DNA of 64,000 nucleotides from Adiantum capillus-veneris (Eukaryota; Streptophyta; Polypodiopsida; Polypodiales; Pteridaceae). The notes beneath the pieces are model-generated. The model had not been told where the DNA came from. It ran no database searches and worked only from the letters and a program-made list of their open reading frames with translations. The stretch spans positions 178,786,240-178,850,239 of the forward strand of contig CM043944.1 in the NCBI GenBank assembly GCA_014529385.2, given 5' to 3'. Made by a program: the position numbers and the translations under genes. Shown here piece by piece: positions 1 to 10,579 of the stretch (position 1 is its first letter; each line of letters begins with the position of its first letter).

Positions 1-500
1 TTGTTCAAACTTAGTGAAACTTCTCTAGAGACCTTGACAAGTTGCATACTTGAAAAATCAAGCCGCAAAGTACAAAAAATTGAGAAAGGTAAATAATCAC
101 GATTATTTGATATTGACACACAGAGAGACACCATTTTGGAATTTTGAGCTTGTACAATCTTAGACCAATATAATACAAGGCCACAGGGCAATTTTGGGTT
201 CAATCGGATCCAAATTAGTACATGTTCACTCAGTTTCCAGGTTGCAAATTAGTCTTTTGGCTTTTTGCAAAAGTAGAATCTAAAAGTCTGAAATGCTGAC
301 TCACTTAGCTCAATTTGAAGAGATACACATAGACCAGTTGCAATAGTTAGCAAATATTGTACATTCTTTGTAAAAGACTAGCTAACTTGACTAAAACTGA
401 TATATAAATCAGGTTGCAGACAAGGAATTGAAAGCTTGACATAAACTAATAACAAGTCAAGCTGATAGTAAGTACTCTATCTAGGGCTTCACAAGTCTAT
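1..500. other. Non-coding 5' flank or leader of Gy1
   Basis: I see no gene. The text is AT-rich, and its only clear structure is a short palindrome at 91-108. By position it should be the leader or LTR end of the gypsy element whose gag starts downstream, so the element's 5' LTR probably lies outside the window. I could not find a primer-binding site here. Confidence 0.5.
91..108. repeat. Palindrome AAATAATC-AC-GATTATTT
   Basis: Two perfect 8-bp arms are separated by AC. The same palindrome with small changes recurs at 19034-19055, 27447-27472 and, less perfectly, 27157-27180. Its core ATCACGAT is shared with the CGATCGCGATCG palindromes in the Gy2 leader. Function is unknown; a protein-binding or hairpin site of the element leader is possible. 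Confidence 0.7.
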
Positions 501-1553
501 ATGAACTTTAGATCTAGTTGTATACTAGCAAATCAAGGTATATTTGGAGAGACCACTAGTAGAGTATCCACCGAAGAGAGTGTGAATCAAGGCGAGCACT
601 TGGACACTATCTTTGAAGAAGTCTTAGACACTTTTTCAAAATCAACATCTAAAATGTCTTACTATTCGACTCGTTCAGAACCGGGACAACAGTGCGTTAT
701 AATCACGTACTCACCTTATATAAGACTAATCGCCATGGAGCTCAAGTTTACCTGGATCCTAATGAAGAGTATGCTATTTGCATTGATGACCATGACATAG
801 AGTTTCAAGAGGAAATCAGGGCAAACAAACAAGAAAAAGTGTACATGGATAAAAACAGAACTCGGTATTTACAAGTTGAAAACCCTAATGTGATAGACAA
901 ATGGAGGTTAGAATTAAATATCATAATTCCAGGTATAGTAGCAAAAGAAGGACGACCAACTTTAGAATTTTAGGGATACGATCAAGTTGATTTGAAGTCT
1001 TTGAAATGGCTTAGCATGTATAATCCTAGGATCGGAGTCTATTGTTGGGAGGATAAAAATGTCCAAGATATTCTATGGACTTCTCATGACAAATGAGGAC
1101 AACTAACACCCATGAAGATCATATATATCTTCAAAATCAAAGATAAGGTATCAGTAGATCTACCAATCTACCTATTTAGGGAATGTTAGAACAATAACTT
1201 TGTTATGATGAGTCCTAAGGAGGTGGAAAAAACCAAATACCAAGGATACTACATAAGGGATTGGATATTGGGCCAAGGAGCAAAAACTATTTTGAGAGAT
1301 GAACTCCGCAAGAGATCTTTTGAGAGTAATGTTAAAAAACCAAAAACTACCTCATCACGAAGGAAATTGGGTGACACTAAAGCCAGTCCAGAGCTACATG
1401 AGTCACTATTTCCAACAGACTGGTTTAAAGGACTCAGAGCATGACAAACTGCTAGGAGACCGAGAGTTGGACCAAATAGACGTATCAGACCAGCTGATTT
1501 TTAACAATGGGTCAAAAAGTATAGTGGATGTGGGGATCCATATGACCACTTAG
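501..1553 (+). pseudogene. Gy1 N-terminal polyprotein region
   Basis: Overlapping short frames (501-800, 692-973, 1205-1444, 1299-1553) appear to be one ancestral coding stretch broken by frameshifts. The piece at 692-973 has an acidic, DDHD-rich segment and a motif ending in VYMDK. That ending resembles the VLMVDK segment of the Gy2 N-terminal frame at 34285-34968, which supports a shared N-terminal extension ahead of gag. I recognise no named domain. The start codon is uncertain because the frame is broken at both ends. Confidence 0.45.
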
Positions 1554-2060
1554 CAAGCTTTAAGAAAGTGCTAAGAGCAGAATGCATATTTGATTTCCAT
1601 CCTCAATTCGAGGGATTTGGAATGACATTAGAAGAAAAAGCATTGACATGGTTCCAAAACATTCCACCAAGGTCAACCATGGACTTAAATACATTAGCTC
1701 AATGATTTGTAGCCGCAAAACGGGGATCAAACATAATACGGTAGCTCAAATCTATAGCTTCAAACAGAAACAGGGTGAGTGTATTAGGGATGCGTAACTA
1801 GAATGAAGCAATACATTGCAAGATGCCCGAAGCTAGAAATCCCTGCAAAAGAAAGACTAGTATCATGTTTCTAGAGGGATTGCTAAACAAATAATTTCAT
1901 GCTATATTGTATAGCAAGAAGCATACGACCTTAGTAGAGTGTGTGCCAGATGCTATTGACTTAGGAGACAATTGTGATGTTTTCAATGAAGAAGATGTCC
2001 CTAAGGATAATCTAAGCAAGAAAACAACATCTACCCAACTAGCATAAGTGGGAACGGTTG
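1501..2060 (+). pseudogene. Gy1 gag capsid core (degenerate)
   Basis: The frame around 1520-1700 reads as a retrotransposon gag capsid: a DPYDHLASF start, then FEGFGMTLEEKALTWFQNIP, the usual tryptophan-containing helix. A TGA interrupts it just after LAQ near 1702, and a frame change follows before the segment ending CFLEGL. The same blocks appear in Gy2 at 35060-35517 with substitutions, so the reading does not rest on one copy. Gag would form the virus-like particle in the cytoplasm. Several stops make this copy non-functional. Confidence 0.65.
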
Positions 2061-2328
2061 CTGCAGCACCTCTTACAACTATAGAAGACATGCTCAAAAG
2101 CATGAACGAAATGATGAATAACATGAAAAAAGCACAACTATGAGGGGACCAGAGCAAGGGATACCTCAACGGGTACAACCAATTAGGCCGTAAAAATGGT
2201 GTGCAATCAAGGACAAATAGACCAACCATGAGACCAATGAGTGTTAGTATTGACTGAAGTATAATGGGAATGTTCAATACGTGCCTATGAGACCATAGGG
2301 ACAACCCATGTAGAGATATCATCCTAAT

Positions 2329-2994
2329 ATGGCCCCAACAAAAAGACCACCGATGGGTATGGAAAGACAACCTATGTTGGGTAAACAACCTCCATATCCT
2401 AGACACAATGCAGTGCATGTAAAGTACATGGATTCAGAAGGAGTCATAGATGAACAAGCATTAGTGCTTGTTACACCCTATGCTAAGCCTAGTCCATCTA
2501 CAATTATGTTAGAAGGATATTGGTATAATTCACATCCACCACCAATGGAAGAACCTTTGACTTATACTACACCAGAGCTTGCACTAATGTACTATGTAGC
2601 TAATCAAGGTGTTAGACCTCCTATGGTAAGACCCATGATTAAGCCAAGAACTGGGAACTGTCATAACTGTGGTGTAGATGATAACTGGAAAGATGAATGC
2701 CCAAAGCTTGACGAGAACCTTAATCCAGTTGAAGCTTACTGTATACAATGTTGCAAAAAAGGAGGACACTTCCCTGAAGATTGTCCCAAAAATCCTTTAA
2801 ACAAGGAAAAAACAGTAGTGAACGTTGTCCAAGTGATACCTAGTAGCTCATTTGAGAGTGAACCTATTGTTCCAATCAAGGTAATCACCAGAGCCCAAGC
2901 TAAAAAAAGAAACATAACTCCTCTGATGATTCAAAGAATACTAAAATTTCCTCTCAAAAGACAAAAAGAAGCAGAAGCAAAAGGTATGAGATGA
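2329..2994 (+). pseudogene. Gy1 gag C-terminus with two CCHC-like zinc knuckles
   Basis: This 221-codon open stretch continues the gag frame. The first knuckle (residues 111-124) is C-x2-C-x4-N-x4-C, with Asn where His is expected, so its zinc binding is doubtful. The second (residues 138-152) has C, C, H and C in near-canonical spacing (CX3CX4HX4C if Cys142 is used). Such knuckles bind genomic RNA in the particle. The region after the knuckles, with VVNVV and VITRAQAK, matches the corresponding Gy2 region at 36023-36208. The upstream half is Pro/Met rich. The ATG is simply the first in the frame, not necessarily the original start. Confidence 0.7.
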
Positions 2995-3028
2995 GAAAAC
3001 AAAAACAAAGGGCTAAAATCAAGGACAC

Positions 3029-3610
3029 ATGAAACAAACTAATTTAGGAAAAAGTAAAATAAATTGGAGCGAAATCAAAGAAACCACCGTGAAATCTGGA
3101 GGATCAATTTTGGTAGACAAAATTCTTGAACCAATCAATGCAGCCTTGGAAGCTTACCAAGTGGGACTTAAAGTGGGCCAAAACATGGAAAACAAATGGA
3201 GAAACTATCCTTCTCCAGATATGGAAGTAGCTAAGCTTGAAGCTTATCAAATTCTGGTAAGAATTACTCAAGAGATGCTGGAAAAACAAAAACCCAAGCT
3301 AGAGAGTAAGTCAAAACCTGAGGAGCTTGTGGTAGGAACTAGTGAAGAGAAATCCAAAGTGGTGGTAGAACCCCACCTAGAAACAAAAGAGCCAGAACTC
3401 ATAGTGCTTGCCAGTGAAGATGCTTTAGATGGAATTCCATTCGTAGATGAAGACTGGTCGGGACACTTATGGGAAAAAGTTAGAGAGATTAATGATGGGA
3501 GCCTAACTCTAAAGTCAACTCCTATAGAGGAAGTTTGGTTAGAAAATCTACCTCCTGATATGGACATGGATATTACGACTCTGAAGCTTCAGGAATTTCT
3601 AAACTGTTGA
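3029..3610 (+). pseudogene. Gy1 linker between gag and protease
   Basis: This 193-codon frame has no named domain. Its block SGGSILVDKILEPINAALEA is closely matched in Gy2 (36355-36420: RGSVLVDKVLDPLDAALEA), so it is a real coding segment of this family. The middle (about residues 55-115) is rich in Lys, Glu and Gln and looks helical. The C-terminal part is acidic (DEDW). It sits between the zinc knuckles and the protease and was probably part of a single gag-pro polyprotein. Confidence 0.6.
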
Positions 3611-3705
3611 ATTTGAAAACGCTACCCTCTTACTTGGAATATAACAAAGATGAATCCATAGTGTGTAAAACCAGGTAAAAATAGCATAACAGAATTCATT
3701 CAATC

Positions 3706-4212
3706 ATGTCTGCACCCATCCAATGCACTCTTACTTCAGAAGAACTATTAAAAATTAGACCATATCTATGGAATGATCTACAAAAAACTCTAAAGAAGGT
3801 GGAGATAACAGAGCTAATCATGAAAATTTTGGAAAAGTTGAAACACAAAATGGATAACAAAGAGATTAGATACGTTCCAATGAACAACGTTGGAGAATAC
3901 TACGAAGGGGAAGAAGGAAACACAACCCTTCTAGTGAAATATAATGATATAGAAACCATGGCAATACCGGATAGTGGGGTAGGTATATCCATAGCCACGA
4001 AAGCAGTATGGGAATCATGGGGACAACCAGCCATTAGACAAACTCTAATAAAATTGCAATTGGCTGATGGACACATTGAAAGACCCTTGGGACTATTTGA
4101 AAAAGTGATAGTTAATTCCTGTGAAATTGATTATCAACATACTTTTGCAATAGTGGACTTTGGAAAGAAACTCAATTATGAAATCATCTTGGGAAGACCT
4201 TTCATGCGATAG
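3706..4212 (+). pseudogene. Gy1 first retropepsin (PR1)
   Basis: This is an aspartic protease of the retropepsin type, which cleaves the polyprotein and works as a homodimer. The catalytic motif is DSG (Asp at residue 89, codon 3970-3972). The flap-to-C-terminal part ends in ILGRPFMR, a typical retropepsin ending. Upstream, the block VGEYYEGEEGNTTL is shared with Gy2 and, on the minus strand, with Gy3. A TAG stop after FMR at 4210-4212 is not present in Gy2, where the frame continues, so it is a lesion rather than a natural end. Confidence 0.75.
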
Positions 4213-4245
4213 GTACAACTTATCTAGGACTAGGGAAATAATTAT

Positions 4246-4869
4246 TTGTACTTGAAGCAAGTGGGATCAATAACAAGGGTTAATCTAAAAGATCACACTT
4301 ATAGAGATGTCATGAAAACTCCCATACAAGAATTTGACTCAGTCTCTTCGGCTGAAAGTAAGCTTCCATCTTGGTTGAGCAAGGACACACCTATTTGGAT
4401 GTGTGGAGCCTCAAAAAATGAGAGCTTAAAACGAGATGAATGTATCTTAGAAAGGGATTGCACAGAAAAATCCTATGTACCTGAACCCCTTCCGGAGCAT
4501 TTGTTTGAGTCATTTAAGTGGACTCAAATTTTAGCAACAATGGATGTATGTGTAAATACCTCTATGCCTACTCAATTTTGCAATGAGGATGGCTATGACA
4601 TAATTCCCATACAAATGATCTCAAACCTTCACATTGAAGACAAAGTTCAAGAATCCAAGGACTTAATGAAAGATCAACAAGTTTTTTTAGACCTCTTCTA
4701 TGATGCAACAGATAAGTTAGAAGAACATTTAGCTACCTCAGATGATTCGAGGTCAGAAAAAGAATATGTGAGAGATAAACTACTCATGAAAGGAGGGGAG
4801 GAATTTTTTCTTGACTTTCCAAACCAAAAACCAAATGGAATAGAAGGAAAAGAGACACGAGAAACTTGA
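4246..4869 (+). pseudogene. Gy1 conserved segment between protease and RT
   Basis: This 207-codon frame continues the polyprotein past the stop at 4210. Blocks such as LWMCGASK-like (IWMCGASK here), WTQILATMDV and FCNEDGYD are matched in Gy2 (LWMCGASK, WTQILATLDV, FFDEEGYD), showing past coding constraint. No named domain is recognised. The C-terminal third is acidic and rich in Lys/Asp/Glu. In Gy2 the same segment leads straight to the second protease instead of RT. Confidence 0.6.
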
Positions 4870-5056
4870 AAGCTAGACGTATGCCATCAATCTCCAGTAG
4901 AACAATTTTTTTAATGCAGATAGATGCACATGATTGTGTCAAAGGCAAAATCACTGGTAGATATCATTTAAATGAAAAACAGAAAATATTAAAAACTTTG
5001 AGAAAATGAGAAAAGAAACTTAAGAAAAACCTAAATACCAGAACAAGGATTCAACC

Positions 5057-5982
5057 ATGACACGAGTTGAACGGAGAAAGAAGTATCAAGAGTTGAAGAA
5101 AGCTCTAAAGGAGATATATACAACTGAAATGGAAACCACTGAGGAGGAAGGTAAAGATGTAATGAGGGTTCCATCCCACTACAAGAAATATACTCTCCAA
5201 GACCAAAAAATCATAGTCAAACAACTTGTCAGAGAACTACAAAAACAGGGTGAGTCCTACGAAGGCCTGAAAACACAAAAAACATAGATCTGGCCGAACC
5301 AAGAGAACAACGTAGACCGACCTACATTGCAAATGACCTGACAAAAGAAGAAGAAGATCTTTTTTTAAGCTTACGAAAAGAATACTGAGATATTTTTGCT
5401 TGGTCTTATAAGGATATTAAAGGCGTTGATCAAGAAATCTAATCAACATACCTATGAGAGATGATGCATAACCAAGCAGACAAAGGCCGTACACTTATGA
5501 TGAGACATTTGCTAGGAAGATCAAATAAGAGAGAGAAAAGCTAAAGGAAGCTGAATTCATTTCTGAAATTGAACACACGATTTGGGTCTCTCCAATTGTG
5601 GTAGTACCCAAGAAAAATGGAAAATTAAGGGGGTGTGTCAATCTCAAGAAAGTGAATGCAGCTACCATTAGAGACAACTTTTCTCTTCCAATCATTGAGC
5701 ATGTTTTAAAAGAATTTGCAGGAAAAGAAGCTTATAGAATTTTTAGATGGCTTTTTGGGATACAATCAACTTTTGGTTGACCCCAAAGATCAGCATAAAA
5801 TTGCATTTGCAACTGAATGGGGTATTTTTTCCTATCGGGTTATGCGTTTTGGGCTAACTAATGCTTCAGACACCTTTCAAATATTGATGAGCCATGCTTT
5901 TAAACAATACCTTTGGAATTTCTTGGAAGTATATATGGATGATCTATGTGTACATTCATTAATCCGGGATGATCTAATTTGA
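5057..5982 (+). pseudogene. Gy1 reverse transcriptase
   Basis: The Ty3/gypsy RT copies element RNA into DNA. The fingers motif SPIVVVPKKNGKLRGCVNLK is at about 5591-5650. Motif A reads LDGFLGYNQ (about 5750), motif B FGLTNASDTFQ (about 5850-5880), and motif C VYMDD (about 5930-5945), so all three catalytic Asp residues are visible. A frameshift lies between the fingers and motif A near 5745, because fingers and palm are in different frames. A TGA breaks the pre-RT segment at about 5387. The frame closes shortly after motif C at 5980. The N-terminal 76 codons (5057-5287) are a Lys/Glu-rich lead-in. Confidence 0.85.
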
Positions 5983-6043
5983 ACACCTCAAAAAGGTATT
6001 CGAAAAATGCAGAATTCATAGGATTTTCTTAAATCTTGAAAAA

Positions 6044-7120
6044 TTGCACATTCAAGGACAGACAAGGAAAATTCTTGGACATATAGTGTCTAAAAACAGC
6101 ATAGCTACTGATATGGATAAAATTCATGTTATTGCTATTTTGCCTAGATGGGCAACAGTCAAAGGGGTTCAAGCTTTTATGGGACATTGTGCATATTACA
6201 GACGATTCATTTACATGTACGCTATAATTGCAAAACCCATGAATAGATTGATTACACTCTTTGAATGGACTGATGAGTGCGAAGAATCCTTCATGAAGCT
6301 TAAGCAAGTTCTCACTTCAGCTCCAGTATTGAAAGCACTAGATTGGAGTAAGATATTCTACATACATGTAGATACTTCCAGTTTTTCCATTGGGTGTATC
6401 CTAGCTCAACCAGGATATGGGAAAATTGATTTTCCTATTTCTTATACTAGTGAACAGTTGAATATGGCAGAGAAAAAATATACAACCACAGAAAAGAAAG
6501 GATTGGGGATGATCTATGCCGTTGAAAAGTATAGACATTACCTATTAGCTAACAAATTTGTGTTCTTTGTGGACCACCAAGACTTATTGTACTTAGTCGA
6601 TAAGCCATGCAACACAGGAAGAATAGTGAAATGGTTTATCATTTTTTTGGAATTTGATTTCACTGTAGTTGTCAAAAAGGGATCCACTCATCAAAGAGCA
6701 GACCATTTGTCGAGGATTATATCAGGAGAACCACCACAGGGAGTAGACGATGATCTACCAGATACACGTTTGTTCTCAGTTGAAATGATACCTCGATGGT
6801 CGGAAAATATGGTATCCTTGATGACCGTAGCTCAAGTGGATTTGAAAATACCACTTCCTATTACAACCGGATTAATTGAGCAATCGACTATGTATCAATT
6901 ACTAGCTAGAAGGCTGAACAAAAGAAATCAAGATGGAATATTGCTTTTATGTATTAATCCTAATGACAAAACCCAATACCTAATTCAAGCACATATTACC
7001 ATAGTAGGACTTCACTTTGTGAAAGAGAAAACTATGCAATGGATCTTGAGACTTGGAGTGTTTTGGCCAACTATGAGGGTGATGTTCACTCATTTGTAAA
7101 AAAATGTCCTCAATGCCAGA
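6044..7120 (+). pseudogene. Gy1 RT connection, RNase H and first integrase-type HHCC finger
   Basis: The frame starts with the thumb/connection (ILGHIVS, then MGHCAYYRRFI). The Ty3 RNase H follows: YIHVDTS (first Asp), TTEKKGLGMIYA, VDHQDLLYL (Asp) and HQRADHLSRI (Asp). The usual second acidic position in the TTE-x-E motif is Lys here, which should damage activity. The C-terminus then shows an integrase-like zinc module: His codons at 6992 and 7013, and C-P-Q-C at 7105-7116 after a one-base frameshift near 7080. A second such module comes 370 bp later, which is unusual. Confidence 0.8.
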
Positions 7121-7189
7121 AACAAGTACTCATACCTCATGTAACATTGTTTTGAATATCACTCATTCCTAAGTGGAGTAGCTATTTAG

Positions 7190-8464
7190 CTATCTGTTTA
7201 TCAAACCAAACATTGAGGATATGAGTAAACATCACCAAAGAGAAATTGAAACTGAAGCAAGAGATTATGCTATTATTGGAAACCAATTGTATCGAGAGAT
7301 AAGGATCAACAATTGCGTCTCTGTGCAAATGAAGATGAATATATTCCCATTATCAAACAAGCACATGTTAGATTAGCTGGAGGTCACTTTTCTAGTGAAA
7401 CCACCATAAGAGCAATCTTAATGTCATGCATATGGTGGCCAAAACTTTTTGCAGGTGCCAAGGAATATGTTCGAAGGTGTGATGCATGTTAGCGAGAAAA
7501 AATGCCAACCCGTGTAGATAGCATGCCTTTATGACCAATGATGGGGGATAGAGATTTTGCAAAATGGGTTATACACTTTGTTGGGCCAATACAACCACCT
7601 GCTTATAGAACTCAAGCTCATTATATCATTGTAGCTACGAACTATTTGACCAAGTGGGCCGAGGCTAAAGTAGATGAAAAGAATGAAGCCAGAACCACAG
7701 CCGCATTCTTGTATGAGAATGTATTCACAAGATATGGACTACCAATAGAAATTGTCAGTGATAGGGGAGCTCATCTCCTCAATGAGGTCATTGAGTATCT
7801 TCTTAATGAATTTATGGTCATCCATAACAAATCAGCTCCCTATCATCCACAAGCAAATGGACAAGCTGAGCATATAAATAAAATTATTAGCTTGTTATTA
7901 ATTAACGTGGTTAGTTTAGGCCGGACAAATTGGGAAATGAATCTCCATGCCGCTCTATGGGCTTATCAAGTTTCATTCAAGACAGCTTTAAATGCTACAC
8001 CATTTAACCTTGTTTATGGTCTTGATGCCATACTGCCAATATAATTTCTATTGCCAACACTAAGGGTAGCAAAGGATCTTGAATGGAATAGATATGAATT
8101 GTCAGAGAGACTTGAGAATTTAGAAAAGCTTGATGAACAGAGACTAAGAGCTGTATCTCACATCTATGCACAAAAGTGGAAACAAAAATAGTTTTTTGAT
8201 TCCCATCTAATCACAAAAATATTAAAAAAAGGGGACTTAGTTTTAGTCGATTCCCTTAAGCAACACATTCCCACATTTAAGAAAAAGGAAAACGGATTGT
8301 TTATCATTGAATATGTATCTCCAAGTGGAGCAGTTAAGTTGTCCACCCTAGATGATGAACCAGTGGCTAATTGGATTAGTGGATGCCATTTAAAGAAGTT
8401 CATTTTTTTTCTAACCAATGAATTGCTAGAAAAGATGCATGCAGCTAAGAAAAGAAAGATAAAA
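7190..8464 (+). pseudogene. Gy1 integrase: HHCC finger, DDE core, C-terminal domain
   Basis: Integrase inserts the cDNA into the chromosome. The zinc module has His codons at 7363 and 7385 and Cys codons at 7478 and 7487. The Gln expected after the second Cys is replaced by a TAG (7490-7492), a C-to-T change from CAG. In the core the first catalytic Asp is replaced by His (codon 7574-7576, in WVIHFVGP). The second Asp (7760-7762, SDRGAH) and the Glu (7868-7870, GQAEH) are present with 35 residues between them. After a TAA at 8042 the C-terminal domain continues to about 8464 (KKGDLVLV, then VKLSTLDDEP). No chromodomain is visible. Confidence 0.82.
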
Positions 8465-8477
8465 TGACATCAGGTTA

Positions 8478-9009
8478 TTGATGAAGCCCACGAGGAAGCT
8501 CGGATTTGAATACTCAAAAGGAAAATTGCTCTCAAAAAATCAACAACTACCTATTCCCATCAACACTCTGGAACTAAATGAACGGCTATGGGAACTACAA
8601 AAGGATGCAGTGCCAATGGATGATGAATGGTTAGATGCAATGGACCTGCGCATCAAAGTACAATTGAACAATCATAGAACAAATGCATTGGTTGATATAG
8701 GAGCTAGAGTAAATTCAATCAGTTATTCCACGTACAAGAAAGCAACAAGTCAGTCTTTGACAGCAGGAATATTGACTATTAAAGGATGCAACAAGAACCC
8801 AACACCCACACTAGGAGTAGTCAACTTAAATGTGATAGTACATGGACGTTCATGCCCTAATTAGTTTGTATGATTACCAGATGAACACTTGAATGAAACA
8901 ATAATTCTTGGAATCTCATGGATGCGGACGTACAAGGCAGTACTAGATTGGGATACCAATCAGCTCAAGCTATCACCTAAAGGCAGACAGCTAATTGTTT
9001 CCATTGCAC
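8478..9009 (+). pseudogene. Gy1 second retropepsin-like domain (PR2), downstream of integrase
   Basis: This frame is separate from PR1. It contains MDLRIKVQLNNHRTNALVDI followed by GARVNSIS, so the catalytic-type Asp is at residue 73 (codon 8694-8696) in D-I-G-A in place of D-T/S-G-A. The strand-turn-strand ending is ETIILGISWMRTYKAVLDWD, at about 8895-8955, the shape of a retropepsin C-terminus. Two stops (8862-8864 and 8871-8873) lie between these parts. The Tat insertion cuts the frame at 9009; reading across it, the frame ends about 17 bases past 16973. Gy2 carries a diverged copy of the same domain at about 38300-38610. A protease after integrase is not the usual Ty3/gypsy order. Confidence 0.65.
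9006..9009. repeat. Target-site duplication GCAC, left copy
   Basis: GCAC sits immediately before the 5' LTR, and GCAC follows the 3' LTR at 16973-16976. Four matching bases are visible; a fifth does not match in either direction. This supports a real insertion into Gy1 with both ends intact. Confidence 0.75.
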
Positions 9010-9836
9010 TGATGGGGGCTTTTCACAAGCCAAGCTCCCATACCCCTCTTCTCTCGTCCCCACCCCATGAAAACCCCCTCTTATGGAGGGAGTGAGAAAA
9101 GGCATTGGAAAAATTAAGAAAAAAATAAAGTATGATTATGTAAATATATAAGAAAGGTAAAATAGGCCACCTCATGCCTGCGGGGTAGCCCATCCCCACC
9201 TTGCCTCCTTTTTCTTCACTGTTGCCCCGCCGGGTGTCCCTTTTCCTCTCCTCCACTCAAAAGGTCAACCCCCTCTCTCTTCCCCTTGTCCTTTCTCCTC
9301 TCTCTCCCCCTCAAGCTACCTCACCTCTCACCAATAATGCATTATAACTCACCAATAATGCACCCTAACTCACATGCAACTTACCCTATCTTCCAAAATA
9401 GTATACCCCACCCCCTCTTTCTCTCTCCTATCATATCCCATGACCCAAATACCCCCCGCTCTCTCTAAAGGGAGCCATGTCTCTTGTCTTGTAGCTAAAT
9501 AACCTCCCCCACACTCACACACACTCAGTTTCACTGAAAAAAGGTGCCCACAGACCCATCCCCACCCGGTGGTTACCTGATTTTTCTTGTGTTCACACAG
9601 ATTCACCTTTGAACACACTCCCCTCTCTCCCCTCTTGTAATTACTTTATTCTCCATGTCACCTCTCACTTTTTTTCATCAACCCATCTCTCTCTCTCTCT
9701 CTTAGTCTCTCTCTCATGAGACTGCTGTTCTGGCACATATACACACAGCCAGACAAGTGGGGCTCACAGTCACATGGCCTATGTAGATAATGATTTCTTC
9801 ATTTCTAAATTCTAGAATTTCTCCCCCCTCCTCCCC

Positions 9837-9845
9837 TATATAAAG
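9837..9845 (+). promoter_or_regulatory. TATA box of Tat 5' LTR
   Basis: TATATAAAG is framed by CCCC before and GAGGGG after. Transcription would start about 30 bases downstream, around 9870, within the LTR. The identical element in the 3' LTR is at 16244-16252. Confidence 0.7.
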
Positions 9846-10148
9846 AGGGGTCACCATCACACTAAGGACACACAAACATCACCAAAGAACACACTATGCA
9901 CTGTGTGTGCGTAGTGCACACACACACACACCCACACCATCACCATCACCGCAATCACCATGCTTGTCTTGAGCATGACCTCTACACCCTTGGCTATGGA
10001 AGATGAAGGGCAACTAAATGAAGGATGATGGCCATAATCCTCGTGTGAGTCTTCGCCATCAACTCCCACCTATCCGCCATGTGCTCTACCACTCTCTCCC
10101 TTCTCATTCCCCTACCCTATGCTCCCCATTTCATCGCCTTATTCTCTA

Positions 10149-10154
10149 AATAAA
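10149..10154 (+). terminator. Poly(A) signal AATAAA in Tat 5' LTR
   Basis: AATAAA occurs within CTCTAAATAAAGATT, about 300 bp after the TATA box. The matching site in the 3' LTR (16554-16559) would be the one used to end the element's RNA. Confidence 0.5.
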
Positions 10155-10561
10155 GATTGAGGTTTTGTGAGTATGTTTTCTTGCAATGTTTTGCCCATGT
10201 GAGGTGTGCGGAATCGCCACCTAGTCTTGTGTTTTGGAGTGAGCTTGTGTATGTGTGAAGGGTGTGCGGATTCGCCATCCTTTTGTGGTGCCTAAGTACT
10301 AAGCCGCTATACCCCCTCACTCACTCTCTCTCTCTCTCTCTCTCTCACTTGATCTCATTCCCTTTCCTCTTCATCATTACTCCCAAGCATCCATCTCTCT
10401 TGGATGAAAACTTTGTTATGGTGGTGTGTTGTTTGCGTCCTAGCCGCTGAAGTTAGGTGGTGCCCCCTGTTTGCTTTACCATGACAGGCTCGAGGCGCGC
10501 CATTCGGTCCCCAGTTTTTTAGAGGCCGTCGGGGTTCGGGGTTCGCTTTGCTCCCGTCATT

Positions 10562-10579
10562 TGGTGCCCCCATTGAGGA
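10562..10579 (+). other. Candidate primer-binding site of Tat element
   Basis: Two bases after the LTR end, the sequence TGGTGCCCCCATTGAGGA begins with TGG, complementary to a tRNA 3' CCA end. It only partly resembles the tRNA-Asp-type PBS seen in Gy2 and Gy3. The primer tRNA is therefore uncertain. Confidence 0.55.

Larger units (their letters stand above)
9010..10559 (+). repeat. Tat 5' LTR
   Basis: It starts TGATGGGGGC and ends CTCCCGTCA, giving TG...CA termini. It is 1550 bp long against 1554 bp for the 3' copy. U3 is rich in CT tracts and CCCCAC runs. A TATA box is at 9837-9845 and an AATAAA at 10149-10154. U5 contains a repeated 16-mer GTGTGCGGA(A/T)TCGCCA at about 10205 and 10263, and a (CT)n tract near 10324-10346. 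Open frames inside the LTR also occur in the 3' LTR and are not genes. Confidence 0.92.

Noticed and set aside
1897-2418. 173-codon minus-strand frame
   Set aside because: It is antisense to the Gy1 gag region and contains only hydrophobic low-information sequence.
3706-8464. Endogenous pararetrovirus (caulimovirid) reading of Gy1
   Set aside because: An integrase with HHCC and DDE features follows RNase H, which pararetroviruses lack; no movement-protein or other viral gene was seen.
9023-9618. Minus- and plus-strand frames of 60-82 codons in the Tat 5' LTR, repeated at 15432-16027
   Set aside because: They lie wholly in the LTR and occur in both LTR copies because the LTRs are duplicates; no domain.
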